NCBI GenBank assembly: GCA_905196835.1
Contig: CAJJWN010000038.1
Coordinates: forward strand, 1 to 28,408
DNA from: an uncultured Prevotella sp.
Lineage (GTDB): Bacteria; Bacteroidota; Bacteroidia; Bacteroidales; Bacteroidaceae
Direction of reading: 5' to 3'
Length of the DNA stretch: 28,408 bases
Shown here: one piece after another, positions 22,613-28,408 of the stretch
Numbering within the stretch: position 1 is the stretch's first letter
Layout of the letters: each line of letters starts with the position of its first letter
The notes under the pieces: model-generated
The model's database searches: none
The model's input: only the letters and a program-made list of their open reading frames with translations
Told to the model about the DNA's origin: nothing
Translations under genes and position numbers: made by a program

Positions 22613-24073
22613 TCAGTCTTTTGACGGGATGTTCTTCATTATTTCAAGCAGATGGTCCCATACCATTTGTACTGTGGGTATGAGCAGCCTTTCGTCAGGT
22701 GAGTGCACGCCGCGAAGGGTAGGTCCCATGGACACCATGTCGAGATTGGGATATTTTTCAGAGAACAGTCCGCATTCAAGGCCTGCATGTATGCCTATGA
22801 CTTTTGGTTCTTTCCCGAATAGTTTTTTATAAGTATCAACTACAATTTTCGTCAGTTCGCTGTCTGGGTTCATCTTCCATGCCGGGTATCTGTCGCCCTG
22901 CACCACTTCAGCTCCTGCCAGTTGGAATGCCGCTTTTACGGTGTTGCCCATGTTTTCCAGGTTGCTGGTTACGTTGGAGCGTTGCGATGCCACTATCTCA
23001 ACTGTTTTTTCGCCGGTCTTTACGCTTGCAATGTTGCTTGAAGTTTCAACCATCCAGGCCAAGGCTTCGTCCTGACACATTGAGTATGTGCCGTTATCGA
23101 CGGCCTGGAGTGCCAATATCAGGTTCCTTCCCGTGATTTGTGGCATGACAGGTTCAGGGTCGCAGCTTTCAAGATTTAGCTGTATGTCATTTTCAGTGAC
23201 ATGAAATTCCTCTTCAACGTAATGCGCGAATACGTTTAGTGCTATGCGTATGTCTTCTTTTGCGTCAGCCGGAACGGCGAATACAACCACGCCGTCGCGC
23301 GGTATGGCGTTGTGCATACGTCCTGAATTGAAGCTGGCTATGCGTACGTCATATTTCTCGTTTATGATGTACATGAAGCGAGACAACAGCTTTATTCCGT
23401 TTGCATACTTCTTGTCTATGTCGTCGCCGCTGTGTCCGCCGTGCAGACCTTTCAATGAGAGGCGCATGAAGAAATAATCCTCAGGTGCGTTTTCCTTGTC
23501 AAATTTGAAAGTGGCTTGAGTTGTCATACCGCCTGCGCAACTTATAAAGAATTGTCCTTCATCCTCGCTGTCAAGGTTTATGAGCAGGTCACCGGTCATG
23601 AAGCCTGCTTTCATTCCATGCGCACCGGTAAGTCCCGTCTCCTCGTCTCTTGTGAAAACGCACTCTATCGGGCCGTGCTCCAAGCTGTTGTCGGCCAATA
23701 CAGCCATCTGCATGGCGCAACCGATGCCGTCGTCGGCTCCAAGCGTTGTTCCTTTGGCTTTAAGCCATTCACCGTCAACGTAGGTCTCGATAGGGTCTGT
23801 ATTGAAGTCGATGTCAACGTCTACCAGTTTGTCGCATACCATGTCCATGTGGCTTTGCAGTATAAGGGTTTTCCTGTCTTCGTAGCCTTTTGATGCAGGT
23901 TTGCGTATGATGACGTTTCCTGTTTCGTCCGTTTCCGTTTCAAGGTTTAACGACTTTCCGAAATCATTAAGGAACTCTATCATCTTCTCCTCATGCTTTG
24001 ACGGGCGCGGAATGCTGTTTATCCTGGCAAACTGTTCAAAGACGCATTGCGGTTTTAATTCGTTTTTATTCAT
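22613..24073 (-). CDS. pepD: Aminoacyl-histidine dipeptidase (M20C)
   Basis: A 486-residue cytosolic dinuclear-zinc dipeptidase of broad specificity (Xaa-His and others). Metal and catalytic motifs in order are SHMDMVCDK (His75, Asp77), TTLGADDGIG (Asp115 region), TRDEETGLTG (Glu144-Glu145), NLDSEDEG (Asp168) and the C-terminal GIHAGLECG and GPTLRGVHSPDERL. The inserted lid/dimerisation domain lies between about 190 and 380 (LKGLHGGHSGDDID, MHNAIPRD). Length is typical of PepD. Confidence 0.95.
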   Translation of the reverse strand: MNKNELKPQCVFEQFARINSIPRPSKHEEKMIEFLNDFGKSLNLETETDETGNVIIRKPASKGYEDRKTLILQSHMDMVCDKLVDVDIDFNTDPIETYVDGEWLKAKGTTLGADDGIGCAMQMAVLADNSLEHGPIECVFTRDEETGLTGAHGMKAGFMTGDLLINLDSEDEGQFFISCAGGMTTQATFKFDKENAPEDYFFMRLSLKGLHGGHSGDDIDKKYANGIKLLSRFMYIINEKYDVRIASFNSGRMHNAIPRDGVVVFAVPADAKEDIRIALNVFAHYVEEEFHVTENDIQLNLESCDPEPVMPQITGRNLILALQAVDNGTYSMCQDEALAWMVETSSNIASVKTGEKTVEIVASQRSNVTSNLENMGNTVKAAFQLAGAEVVQGDRYPAWKMNPDSELTKIVVDTYKKLFGKEPKVIGIHAGLECGLFSEKYPNLDMVSMGPTLRGVHSPDERLLIPTVQMVWDHLLEIMKNIPSKD

Positions 24074-24172
24074 TATATAAATATCGTTTATTTTAGTTGT
24101 TTATGAAAACTTGTTTTTCTTTTTCCCTTTTTCAGTCTTGCATTTTTGGCGATTTACGCCATATTGCGATGC

Positions 24173-24187
24173 GATATGCCGCATATC
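24173..24187. promoter_or_regulatory. Palindrome in the pepD / small membrane protein intergenic region
   Basis: GATATGC and GCATATC form a perfect 7+1+7 palindrome centred on C24180. It is an operator-like site in a divergent promoter region. The regulator is unknown. Confidence 0.4.
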
Positions 24188-24206
24188 AGAAATGAAAATA
24201 AAAACT

Positions 24207-24239
24207 CATTTCACTCGCTTTTATTTTGCATTTCACTCG
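24207..24239. repeat. Direct repeat flanking a -33 element
   Basis: CATTTCACTCG occurs at 24207-24217 and again at 24229-24239, exactly 22 bp apart (two helical turns). The copies bracket the TTG at 24226-24228, which suits a DNA-binding regulator at this promoter. Confidence 0.6.
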
Positions 24240-24255
24240 ATTTGCACTATCTTTG
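24226..24255 (+). promoter_or_regulatory. Putative promoter for the small membrane protein and OmpH-like genes
   Basis: TTG at 24226-24228, a 19-bp spacer and TATCTTTG at 24248-24255 match the Bacteroidetes consensus, 18 bp before the ATG at 24274. The leader would be very short. Confidence 0.7.
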
Positions 24256-24273
24256 CCGCAAAAATACTGAAAA

Positions 24274-24489
24274 ATGATAGAAACTTTTGTCATCTGCGTG
24301 TTAATAATTGCTATATCGATGGCATTGCTTTGCATAAAGTTGATATTGCTGAAGAACGGAAAGTTCTCTTCGCAGCATGTGGACGACAACCCCGGACTAA
24401 GGAAACGCAACATTCGTTGCGTCATTGAGCAAGACAGGGAAATCCGTTCAGGAAAGTTTAATTTGGCAGAAAACAAATATAAACAATAA
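24274..24489 (+). CDS. Small single-pass membrane protein
   Basis: A 71-residue product. The hydrophobic span at about residues 4-26 (FVICVLIIAISMALLCIKLI) is followed by a basic cytoplasmic tail with HVDDNPGLRKRNIRCVIEQD. I recall similar short proteins beside OmpH-like genes in Bacteroidales, but give no family name. It has its own promoter and lies 21 bp before the OmpH-like gene, so the two are probably co-transcribed. Confidence 0.75.
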   Translation: MIETFVICVLIIAISMALLCIKLILLKNGKFSSQHVDDNPGLRKRNIRCVIEQDREIRSGKFNLAENKYKQ

Positions 24490-24510
24490 ATTAAAATAAG
24501 CGAATACAGT

Positions 24511-25110
24511 ATGAAAAAAGTAATCTGTTCGGCTGCGGTTGTGGCCGTAATGTCACTGATGGCAACGTCATGCAACAAGCAAGCGCCTAAGGTTGACGAG
24601 AAGCCTGCGGCTACGGCAGCGGCGAACACGGAAATGAAAATTGCCTTTATCGAGGTGGACTCAATCATGTCGCAGTACAAGTTCTGCAAGGAATATTCGG
24701 CCATACTCGAGAAGAAGGGGCAGAACATACAGAACACAATCGCGTCGAAGGGGCGTTCGCTCCAGAATGCGGTAGCCAAGTTTCAGCAGAATATCCAGAA
24801 CAACAAGTACACCCAGCAGCAGGCCGAGGCCGTGCAGGCAGGTTTGCAGAAGCAGGATGCCGACCTGAGGGAGCTTCAGCAGAGGCTCGGTACGGAGTTC
24901 CAAGCTGAGACAGACAAGTTCAACAAGGCTCTGCGCGACAGCATCCAGCACTATCTTGCAGTGTATAATAAGGACAAAAAATATTCTTTGATTTTGAGTA
25001 AGGCCGGCGACAACATCCTTTATGCCGACAAGGCTTACGACATTACGGACGAGGTAATTTCCGGCCTGAACAAGGCTTACAAGCCTGCCAAGACCGAGAA
25101 GAAAAAATAA
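24511..25110 (+). CDS. OmpH/Skp-like periplasmic chaperone lipoprotein
   Basis: A 199-residue product. The lipobox MATSC (Cys21) makes it a likely lipoprotein, unlike soluble enterobacterial Skp. After an Ala/Lys linker, a first strand (KIAFIEVDSI) leads into a long coiled-coil hairpin rich in Gln, Ala and Lys (about 60-150). Then comes the returning strand of the Skp fold (KKYSLILSKAGDNILYAD). Skp holds unfolded outer-membrane proteins; the role here is inferred from the fold. A strong terminator follows. Confidence 0.88.
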   Translation: MKKVICSAAVVAVMSLMATSCNKQAPKVDEKPAATAAANTEMKIAFIEVDSIMSQYKFCKEYSAILEKKGQNIQNTIASKGRSLQNAVAKFQQNIQNNKYTQQQAEAVQAGLQKQDADLRELQQRLGTEFQAETDKFNKALRDSIQHYLAVYNKDKKYSLILSKAGDNILYADKAYDITDEVISGLNKAYKPAKTEKKK

Positions 25111-25132
25111 AGTCAGCCTTATTTGTCATGAT

Positions 25133-25173
25133 AATGGTGAATGTGTCACTCGACACATTCACCATTGTTTTTT
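25133..25173 (+). terminator. Rho-independent terminator after the OmpH-like gene
   Basis: AATGGTGAATGTGTC at 25133-25147 pairs perfectly with GACACATTCACCATT at 25152-25166 over an ACTC loop. G and six T residues (25168-25173) follow. Confidence 0.9.
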
Positions 25174-25200
25174 GATGCAAATCCGGTGGGTTTGCTATAT

Positions 25201-25285
25201 GTGGTCTTTTGCTGTGCGAAAGGCCGTGTTTTAGCTTGTAAAATACCGTCTTTTACAAGCTGATTTGTCGTCTTTTGCAATGCCC
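25201..25285. repeat. AAAGGCC/AAAAGAC palindromic repeat, locus 4
   Basis: GGTCTTTTGC and GAAAGGCCGTGTTTT modules lead to an 11-bp stem, AGCTTGTAAAA at 25233-25243 with TTTTACAAGCT at 25251-25261. GTCGTCTTTTGCAATG then follows. The units resemble those of loci 1-3. Confidence 0.65.
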
Positions 25286-25360
25286 GTGGTATTAATCTGA
25301 TTTTCAGTTGGTTATATATTGGTGCGTAACTGGCAGGTTGTTAAGTTTTAACATGTAGCG

Positions 25361-25801
25361 TCAAATACCTTTGTGTGTTTCGTCCTTGTGCCTGTCTATC
25401 AATGATTTTGTTATATATGCGCAAAGGATTGTCGGCAAGATTGACGTGGCAATCCATATTCCTAAGAGCCATAATGGTATGAATAGAATGTCGTTTGGCC
25501 TTCCGCAGCTTGCTATTGAAATCGCCAATGCGCCGATGAATACAATCAAGGATGTGAAAAGCAACATGTAGCCAGCCAGTTTATACCATTGGTTGCCTTT
25601 GTAAAAATACAATGCACAAAGGCCGCCTATGAGGTAAGCTATGGTTGGGAAGAATTTAAATACAATAAATAAAGCGGCTATTTGGCAAATCCAATAATAG
25701 TCAACTGTTAATATTATGACTATGAATATTAACGGCATCAGGCATCCGCAGGCGAAAAGCACCGCTAAAAAGATGAAGAATGTCTTGTTGCTAAGTTTCA
25801 T
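25361..25801 (-). CDS. Unrecognised four-span membrane protein
   Basis: A 146-residue product that is almost all hydrophobic. Spans lie near residues 7-30, 36-66, 72-98 and 108-132, and a basic end (SLIDRHKDETHKGI) follows. No family is recognised. Its base composition is more A/T-rich than its leftward neighbours, and it stands alone between repeat locus 4 and the third heptamer pair, next to the mobile element. It may be accessory DNA. Confidence 0.6.
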   Translation of the reverse strand: MKLSNKTFFIFLAVLFACGCLMPLIFIVIILTVDYYWICQIAALFIVFKFFPTIAYLIGGLCALYFYKGNQWYKLAGYMLLFTSLIVFIGALAISIASCGRPNDILFIPLWLLGIWIATSILPTILCAYITKSLIDRHKDETHKGI

Positions 25802-25894
25802 TTTTTAAGATTAAAGATTGGAAATGAAAAATCAGGATGGTTGCGTATACCCGATTTTTCATTTTTAATTGTTTATTATTCATTGAATTTTCCA
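25802..25894. repeat. Third inverted heptamer repeat
   Basis: A left arm with TTAAGATTAAAG and AAATGAAAAATC (to 25833) faces GATTTTTCATTT at 25853-25864 and a heptamer run (TTTTTAA, TTGTTTA, TTATTCA, TTGAATT). The 12-bp core pairs perfectly around a 19-nt unique centre. The rest of the gene-free stretch to 26110 is A/T-rich. I see no tRNA and no clear attachment site there. Confidence 0.7.
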
Positions 25895-26074
25895 GATTTT
25901 CATTGTACAAGTATGAGATGAAAACAAAAACAAAGTAAATGAAAATAAAATCGCTTATTTTCAGTATATTACACAGTTTACATCATTTCATCAAGTTTCA
26001 TTCTTTGTAGTTGATAGGTTCTTTTTCGGTACATTTTTGTTTCTTATTTGTTTCTCATTTTCGACTTTTATTTG

Positions 26075-26082
26075 TATCTTTG
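26075..26082 (+). promoter_or_regulatory. Putative -7 element for the integrase
   Basis: TATCTTTG matches TAnnTTTG and lies 28 bp before the integrase ATG. The nearest upstream TTG (26048-26050) is 24 bp away, longer than the usual spacer. Confidence 0.45.
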
Positions 26083-26110
26083 CAGAAGCAACATAAATAA
26101 AAGAAACGAT

Positions 26111-27247
26111 ATGCCACGAGTAAAGAAGCCTACAAAAGTTAAAGAGCCTGTTCGCTTAAGAACAAAGAAACTGGCAAACGGAAGCCAAAGTTTATATCTT
26201 GACATATACCGCTTCGGCAAGCGGACATACGAATATCTGAAGATGTACCTTATTCCGGAAACGGACCATAACGCCCGTTTGCAGAATCAGGCGACAATGA
26301 ATGCCGCCAACGCCATTAAGTCCAAACGCATTATTGAGCTTACCAATGGTGAAGCCGGTATAGAAACAAAGGAACGGGTTTACCTGCTCGATTGGATGAA
26401 AACCTATAAAGAGAACCAGGCAAAACGTGGTAAAAAAGACGGCTATCAAATTAGTAAGACCATCAGCATACTGAGGGATTATGCAGGAGAGCGGATGCTA
26501 ATGGACCAAATCGATAAAACGTTTTGCCAGAATTATCTCGACTACCTACAGACAGAATATCGGTCCAATAAGGGCAAACGCGTGACAAATTTCACTCTGC
26601 ATACTTACTACCGCGTTCTAAACGGAGCCTTGAATGCGGCAGTTCGCGCCGAAATCATCAAATCCAACCCCTTTACCAAAATTAGCAATTCAGACAAAAT
26701 TCGTCTGCCTGAAAGCAAACGGTCGTACATGACGATTGACGAGGTACGTGCATTGATAGACACGCCAATGGAAAACGAGGCCATAAAAGATGCCTACCTG
26801 TTCTCTTGCTTCTGTGGGCTGCGAATCAGCGATATAATCAGACTGCAATGGAAAGATGTGTTTGTGGACGGCGGACAGTACCGCCTGTCTGTTTCCATGC
26901 AAAAGACCAAAGAACCTATTTATCTTCCTCTCTCTTCCGAAGCGTTGAAATGGATGCCGGAACGTGGAAACAAAACCCCGGAAGACAAAGTGTTTGACCT
27001 CCCGTCACCCAACACTATTAACATCCTTATCAAACCTTGGGCAAAAGCAGCCGGAATAAGCAAGCGGTTTACATTTCACACCGCCCGCCATACCTTCGCC
27101 ACGATGATGCTGACGCTTGGCGCCGACCTCTATACAACATCGAAACTACTCGGCCATGCTGATGTGAAAATGACACAAGTGTACGCAAAAATTATCAATA
27201 AAAAGAAAGATGACGCTGTAAATTTGGTTAATGGACTGTTCGGGTAA
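26111..27247 (+). CDS. Tyrosine recombinase (integrase) of a mobile element
   Basis: A 378-residue site-specific integrase. An N-terminal arm-binding stretch rich in Lys and Arg (about 1-45) is followed by a SAM-like core-binding domain (about 92-190) and the catalytic domain (about 200-375). The catalytic set is visible: Arg238 in GLRIS, Lys265, His323 and Arg326 in HTARH, His349 in LGHAD and Tyr358 in TQVYAKI. The ATG at 26111 gives the family-like start MPRVKKP; the frame is open upstream to 26048. Lys and Glu codons favour AAA and GAA, unlike the AAG/GAG-rich genes at the left of the window, which suggests recent arrival. It marks the left part of an integrated element running out of the window. 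Confidence 0.93.
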   Translation: MPRVKKPTKVKEPVRLRTKKLANGSQSLYLDIYRFGKRTYEYLKMYLIPETDHNARLQNQATMNAANAIKSKRIIELTNGEAGIETKERVYLLDWMKTYKENQAKRGKKDGYQISKTISILRDYAGERMLMDQIDKTFCQNYLDYLQTEYRSNKGKRVTNFTLHTYYRVLNGALNAAVRAEIIKSNPFTKISNSDKIRLPESKRSYMTIDEVRALIDTPMENEAIKDAYLFSCFCGLRISDIIRLQWKDVFVDGGQYRLSVSMQKTKEPIYLPLSSEALKWMPERGNKTPEDKVFDLPSPNTINILIKPWAKAAGISKRFTFHTARHTFATMMLTLGADLYTTSKLLGHADVKMTQVYAKIINKKKDDAVNLVNGLFG

Positions 27248-27251
27248 CTGG

Positions 27252-27308
27252 CCGATGCTTTTTTTCGACGCAACAGGCACGGTGCGCTGAACATCGGTAG
27301 GTCGTGCC
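27252..27308 (+). other. Interlocked inverted repeats after the integrase
   Basis: CCGATG (27252-27257) pairs with CATCGG (27292-27297), and GGCACG (27276-27281) pairs with CGTGCC (27303-27308). The order a-b-a'-b' is that of an H-type pseudoknot. It could be an RNA structure or simply recombinase-binding inverted repeats. The stems are short. Confidence 0.35.
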
Positions 27309-27365
27309 ATATTTAGGTATCACAATAGTTTACAATCATATTTTTAACTAAAAAAGCAAGAAACA

Positions 27366-28185
27366 ATGACAAAGACGATTGTTATCCCTCTCTCTTTTTG
27401 AGGGTAATTGCAACGAGTGCCCGCTGAAGGGCAAGAACCCTTTTATGGGAAAAGACGGGCTGTATAACTTGGCCCGCGCCGCCTACCGGCAATATGTGGA
27501 TGAAGTGGTAACGAAAGGGAAACCTTACAGGAGGTTTACAGAAGATTTCCTGAACGGCCACACCTATTCCATTTGCACCTGCTTCCAAGGGAGGAACGAA
27601 CACAAGAAGAACCTTGGCATCATCAAGGGAATTCTCCGGAACTGCCAAGGATTTACAGAAGAACTGTGGCGAAAAGGGAGTTTTGAAAAAGACGACTTTA
27701 TGGCCATGCAAGATTTTTATGACGCCACGGACGTGCCTTTACACAACACGCCCCAACCACCCGCGCCCGGCGACAGCGCGGTTCAAACGACGTTTGAATG
27801 TTATCTGAACAAAGAGCAAATGAGCCCCATTGCGGAATGTGCGAATGAGGCTCATTTGTTTTATACGCACGTTTCTGCGGACGACATGTATTCCCTGTTG
27901 CACTGCCGAACCAACTTCCACCTATATGCGAACCGCATCAATCTGATAGCCAAACTATTTGATTGCTTGAGCTACCACAGGCTGGTCTGCCACAAATGGC
28001 AATCCGTCCTTCATGCTAACAAGCTAATACTTTCATGTAAGACAGGAGAGGCCATCAGCCCCAGCAGCTACTCTTCCGCCTTGTCCAAGCTTAACAAACG
28101 CGAGGATCAGGCTGCCGAGTACATAGGAATGATGGTGAAAAGAGTGAAAGAAATGGGCAGAACTGACGGAAACGAAAACAAGTGA
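27366..28185 (+). pseudogene. Unrecognised mobile-element protein with apparent N-terminal frame break
   Basis: The main frame is open from 27379 (TTG) to 28185, giving up to 268 residues. It carries CNECPLKG near the N-terminus, ICTCFQG, and a helical C-terminal half (LHCRTNFHLYANRINLIAKL, SYSSALSKLNKREDQAAEYI). I do not recognise the family. An ATG at 27366 opens MTKTIVIPLSF and stops at 27399-27401, in a CT-repeat/T-run. One more CT unit, or one T fewer, would join it to the long frame as MTKTIVIPLS(L)FEGNCNEC. So the gene may be frameshifted, phase-variable or mis-sequenced. Otherwise translation may start internally, for example at the ATG at 27445. It is probably a cargo or regulatory gene of the integrated element. 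Confidence 0.55.
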
Positions 28186-28262
28186 AGCCAGAAAGGATGA
28201 CACTTTAATCCATACTTCCCTACTGTCATTGCATCCCTACAGCCGGGGTGCCAGGCGTGGAG

Positions 28263-28310
28263 TAATTTTGCCCTCCGTAACCGACAGGTTGCAGAGGGCT
28301 AACCTCTTTT
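28263..28310 (+). promoter_or_regulatory. Leader hairpin with attenuator-like overlap
   Basis: GCCCTCCGTAACC (28270-28282) can pair with GGTTGCAGAGGGC (28287-28299) over a GACA loop, with one mismatch and one wobble. AGAGG (28293-28297) can instead pair with CCTCT (28303-28307), which is followed by a T run to 28310. TAATTTTG at 28263-28270 resembles a -7 element but would start transcription inside the first stem. The next gene begins at 28324. Confidence 0.5.
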
Positions 28311-28323
28311 TGTTTCATCTAAA

Positions 28324-28408
28324 ATGATTTCGATTATGCAAACGATTATGGAACGCATGGAAGAGCGTCTGTCTTCCGTGGAAGCCACCCTGCAACAGTT
28401 GGGGCCTG
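28324..28408 (+). CDS. Partial gene of the mobile element, possibly an HTH/excisionase-type protein
   Basis: The frame opens MISIMQTIMERMEERLSSVE and continues to the window edge (28 complete codons). The heptad-like N-terminal helix resembles the leading coil of the small HTH (excisionase-like) proteins I recall from Bacteroides mobile elements, but the DNA-binding part is outside the window. The exact start is uncertain: ATG codons at 28324, 28336, 28348 and 28357 are all in frame. Confidence 0.5.
   Translation, partial: MISIMQTIMERMEERLSSVEATLQQLGP

Noticed and set aside
24186..24779. 197-codon minus-strand frame across the OmpH-like gene
   Set aside because: It overlaps two plausible plus-strand genes and their consensus promoter and shows no domain.
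25802..26110. tRNA gene as the integration target
   Set aside because: No cloverleaf-capable sequence or T-loop GTTCRANYC was seen upstream of the integrase.
54..28259. Near-repeat CCGGGGTGGCTGGCGTG (54-70) versus CCGGGGTGCCAGGCGTG (28243-28259), considered as att-like copies
   Set aside because: Three of 17 positions differ, in the centre, the copies are at opposite window edges outside matching contexts, and the left one is far from the integrase. Probably chance.

Overview
The window reads as a chromosomal segment of a Bacteroidales bacterium, most probably Prevotella-like. Three things point there. Putative promoters match the Bacteroidetes form (TTG, 19-20 bp, TAnnTTTG) in front of several genes. 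The gene content is typical: GH97 and GH51 glycosidases, an IgA-peptidase M64 protein, a eukaryote-type branching enzyme, an OmpH-like lipoprotein and a Pif1-like helicase with a C-terminal HTH. The intergenic repeats are also of a kind I associate with these genomes. The genus is an inference; no rRNA gene is present.

Layout. 1-1183: leader and ksgA/rsmA. 1165-1703: a spacer built almost entirely of heptanucleotide repeats arranged as a large inverted pair. 1699-5784: divergent GH97 (probable retaining alpha-galactosidase) and GH51 (alpha-L-arabinofuranosidase), both exported, suggesting attack on arabinose- and galactose-decorated plant glycans. 6239-10064: frr, rsgA and a Pif1-like helicase on the plus strand. 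10142-12492: a minus-strand run of folK-like, M64 peptidase and TPR protein, the last two overlapping at GTGA. 12669-17503: a plus-strand operon of a 14-repeat MORN protein, YhcH/YiaL protein, glycogen branching enzyme and a DUF6057-like membrane protein. 17567-21254: DUF389 membrane protein and htpG on the minus strand. 21512-22027: an ECF sigma factor. 22161-24073: a small lipoprotein and pepD on the minus strand. 24274-25110: a small membrane protein and an OmpH/Skp-like lipoprotein. 25361-25801: an unrecognised membrane protein. From about 26.1 kb to the right edge: the start of an integrated mobile element, with a tyrosine recombinase, an unrecognised ORF with an apparent N-terminal frame break, and the first codons of a further gene.

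Two families of non-coding repeats are the most unusual content. The first is a 7-bp-period family (AATGAAA, AATTAAG, ACAAATG variants) that forms inverted pairs at three loci and contributes the stop codons of two genes. The second is a family of palindromic modules around AAAGGCC..CTTTGG and AAAAGAC.GTCTTTT at four loci, mostly at gene ends. Neither resembles an insertion sequence or a CRISPR. I did not find an obvious new defence or enzymatic system. The repeats and the broken ORF of the mobile element are the best leads.
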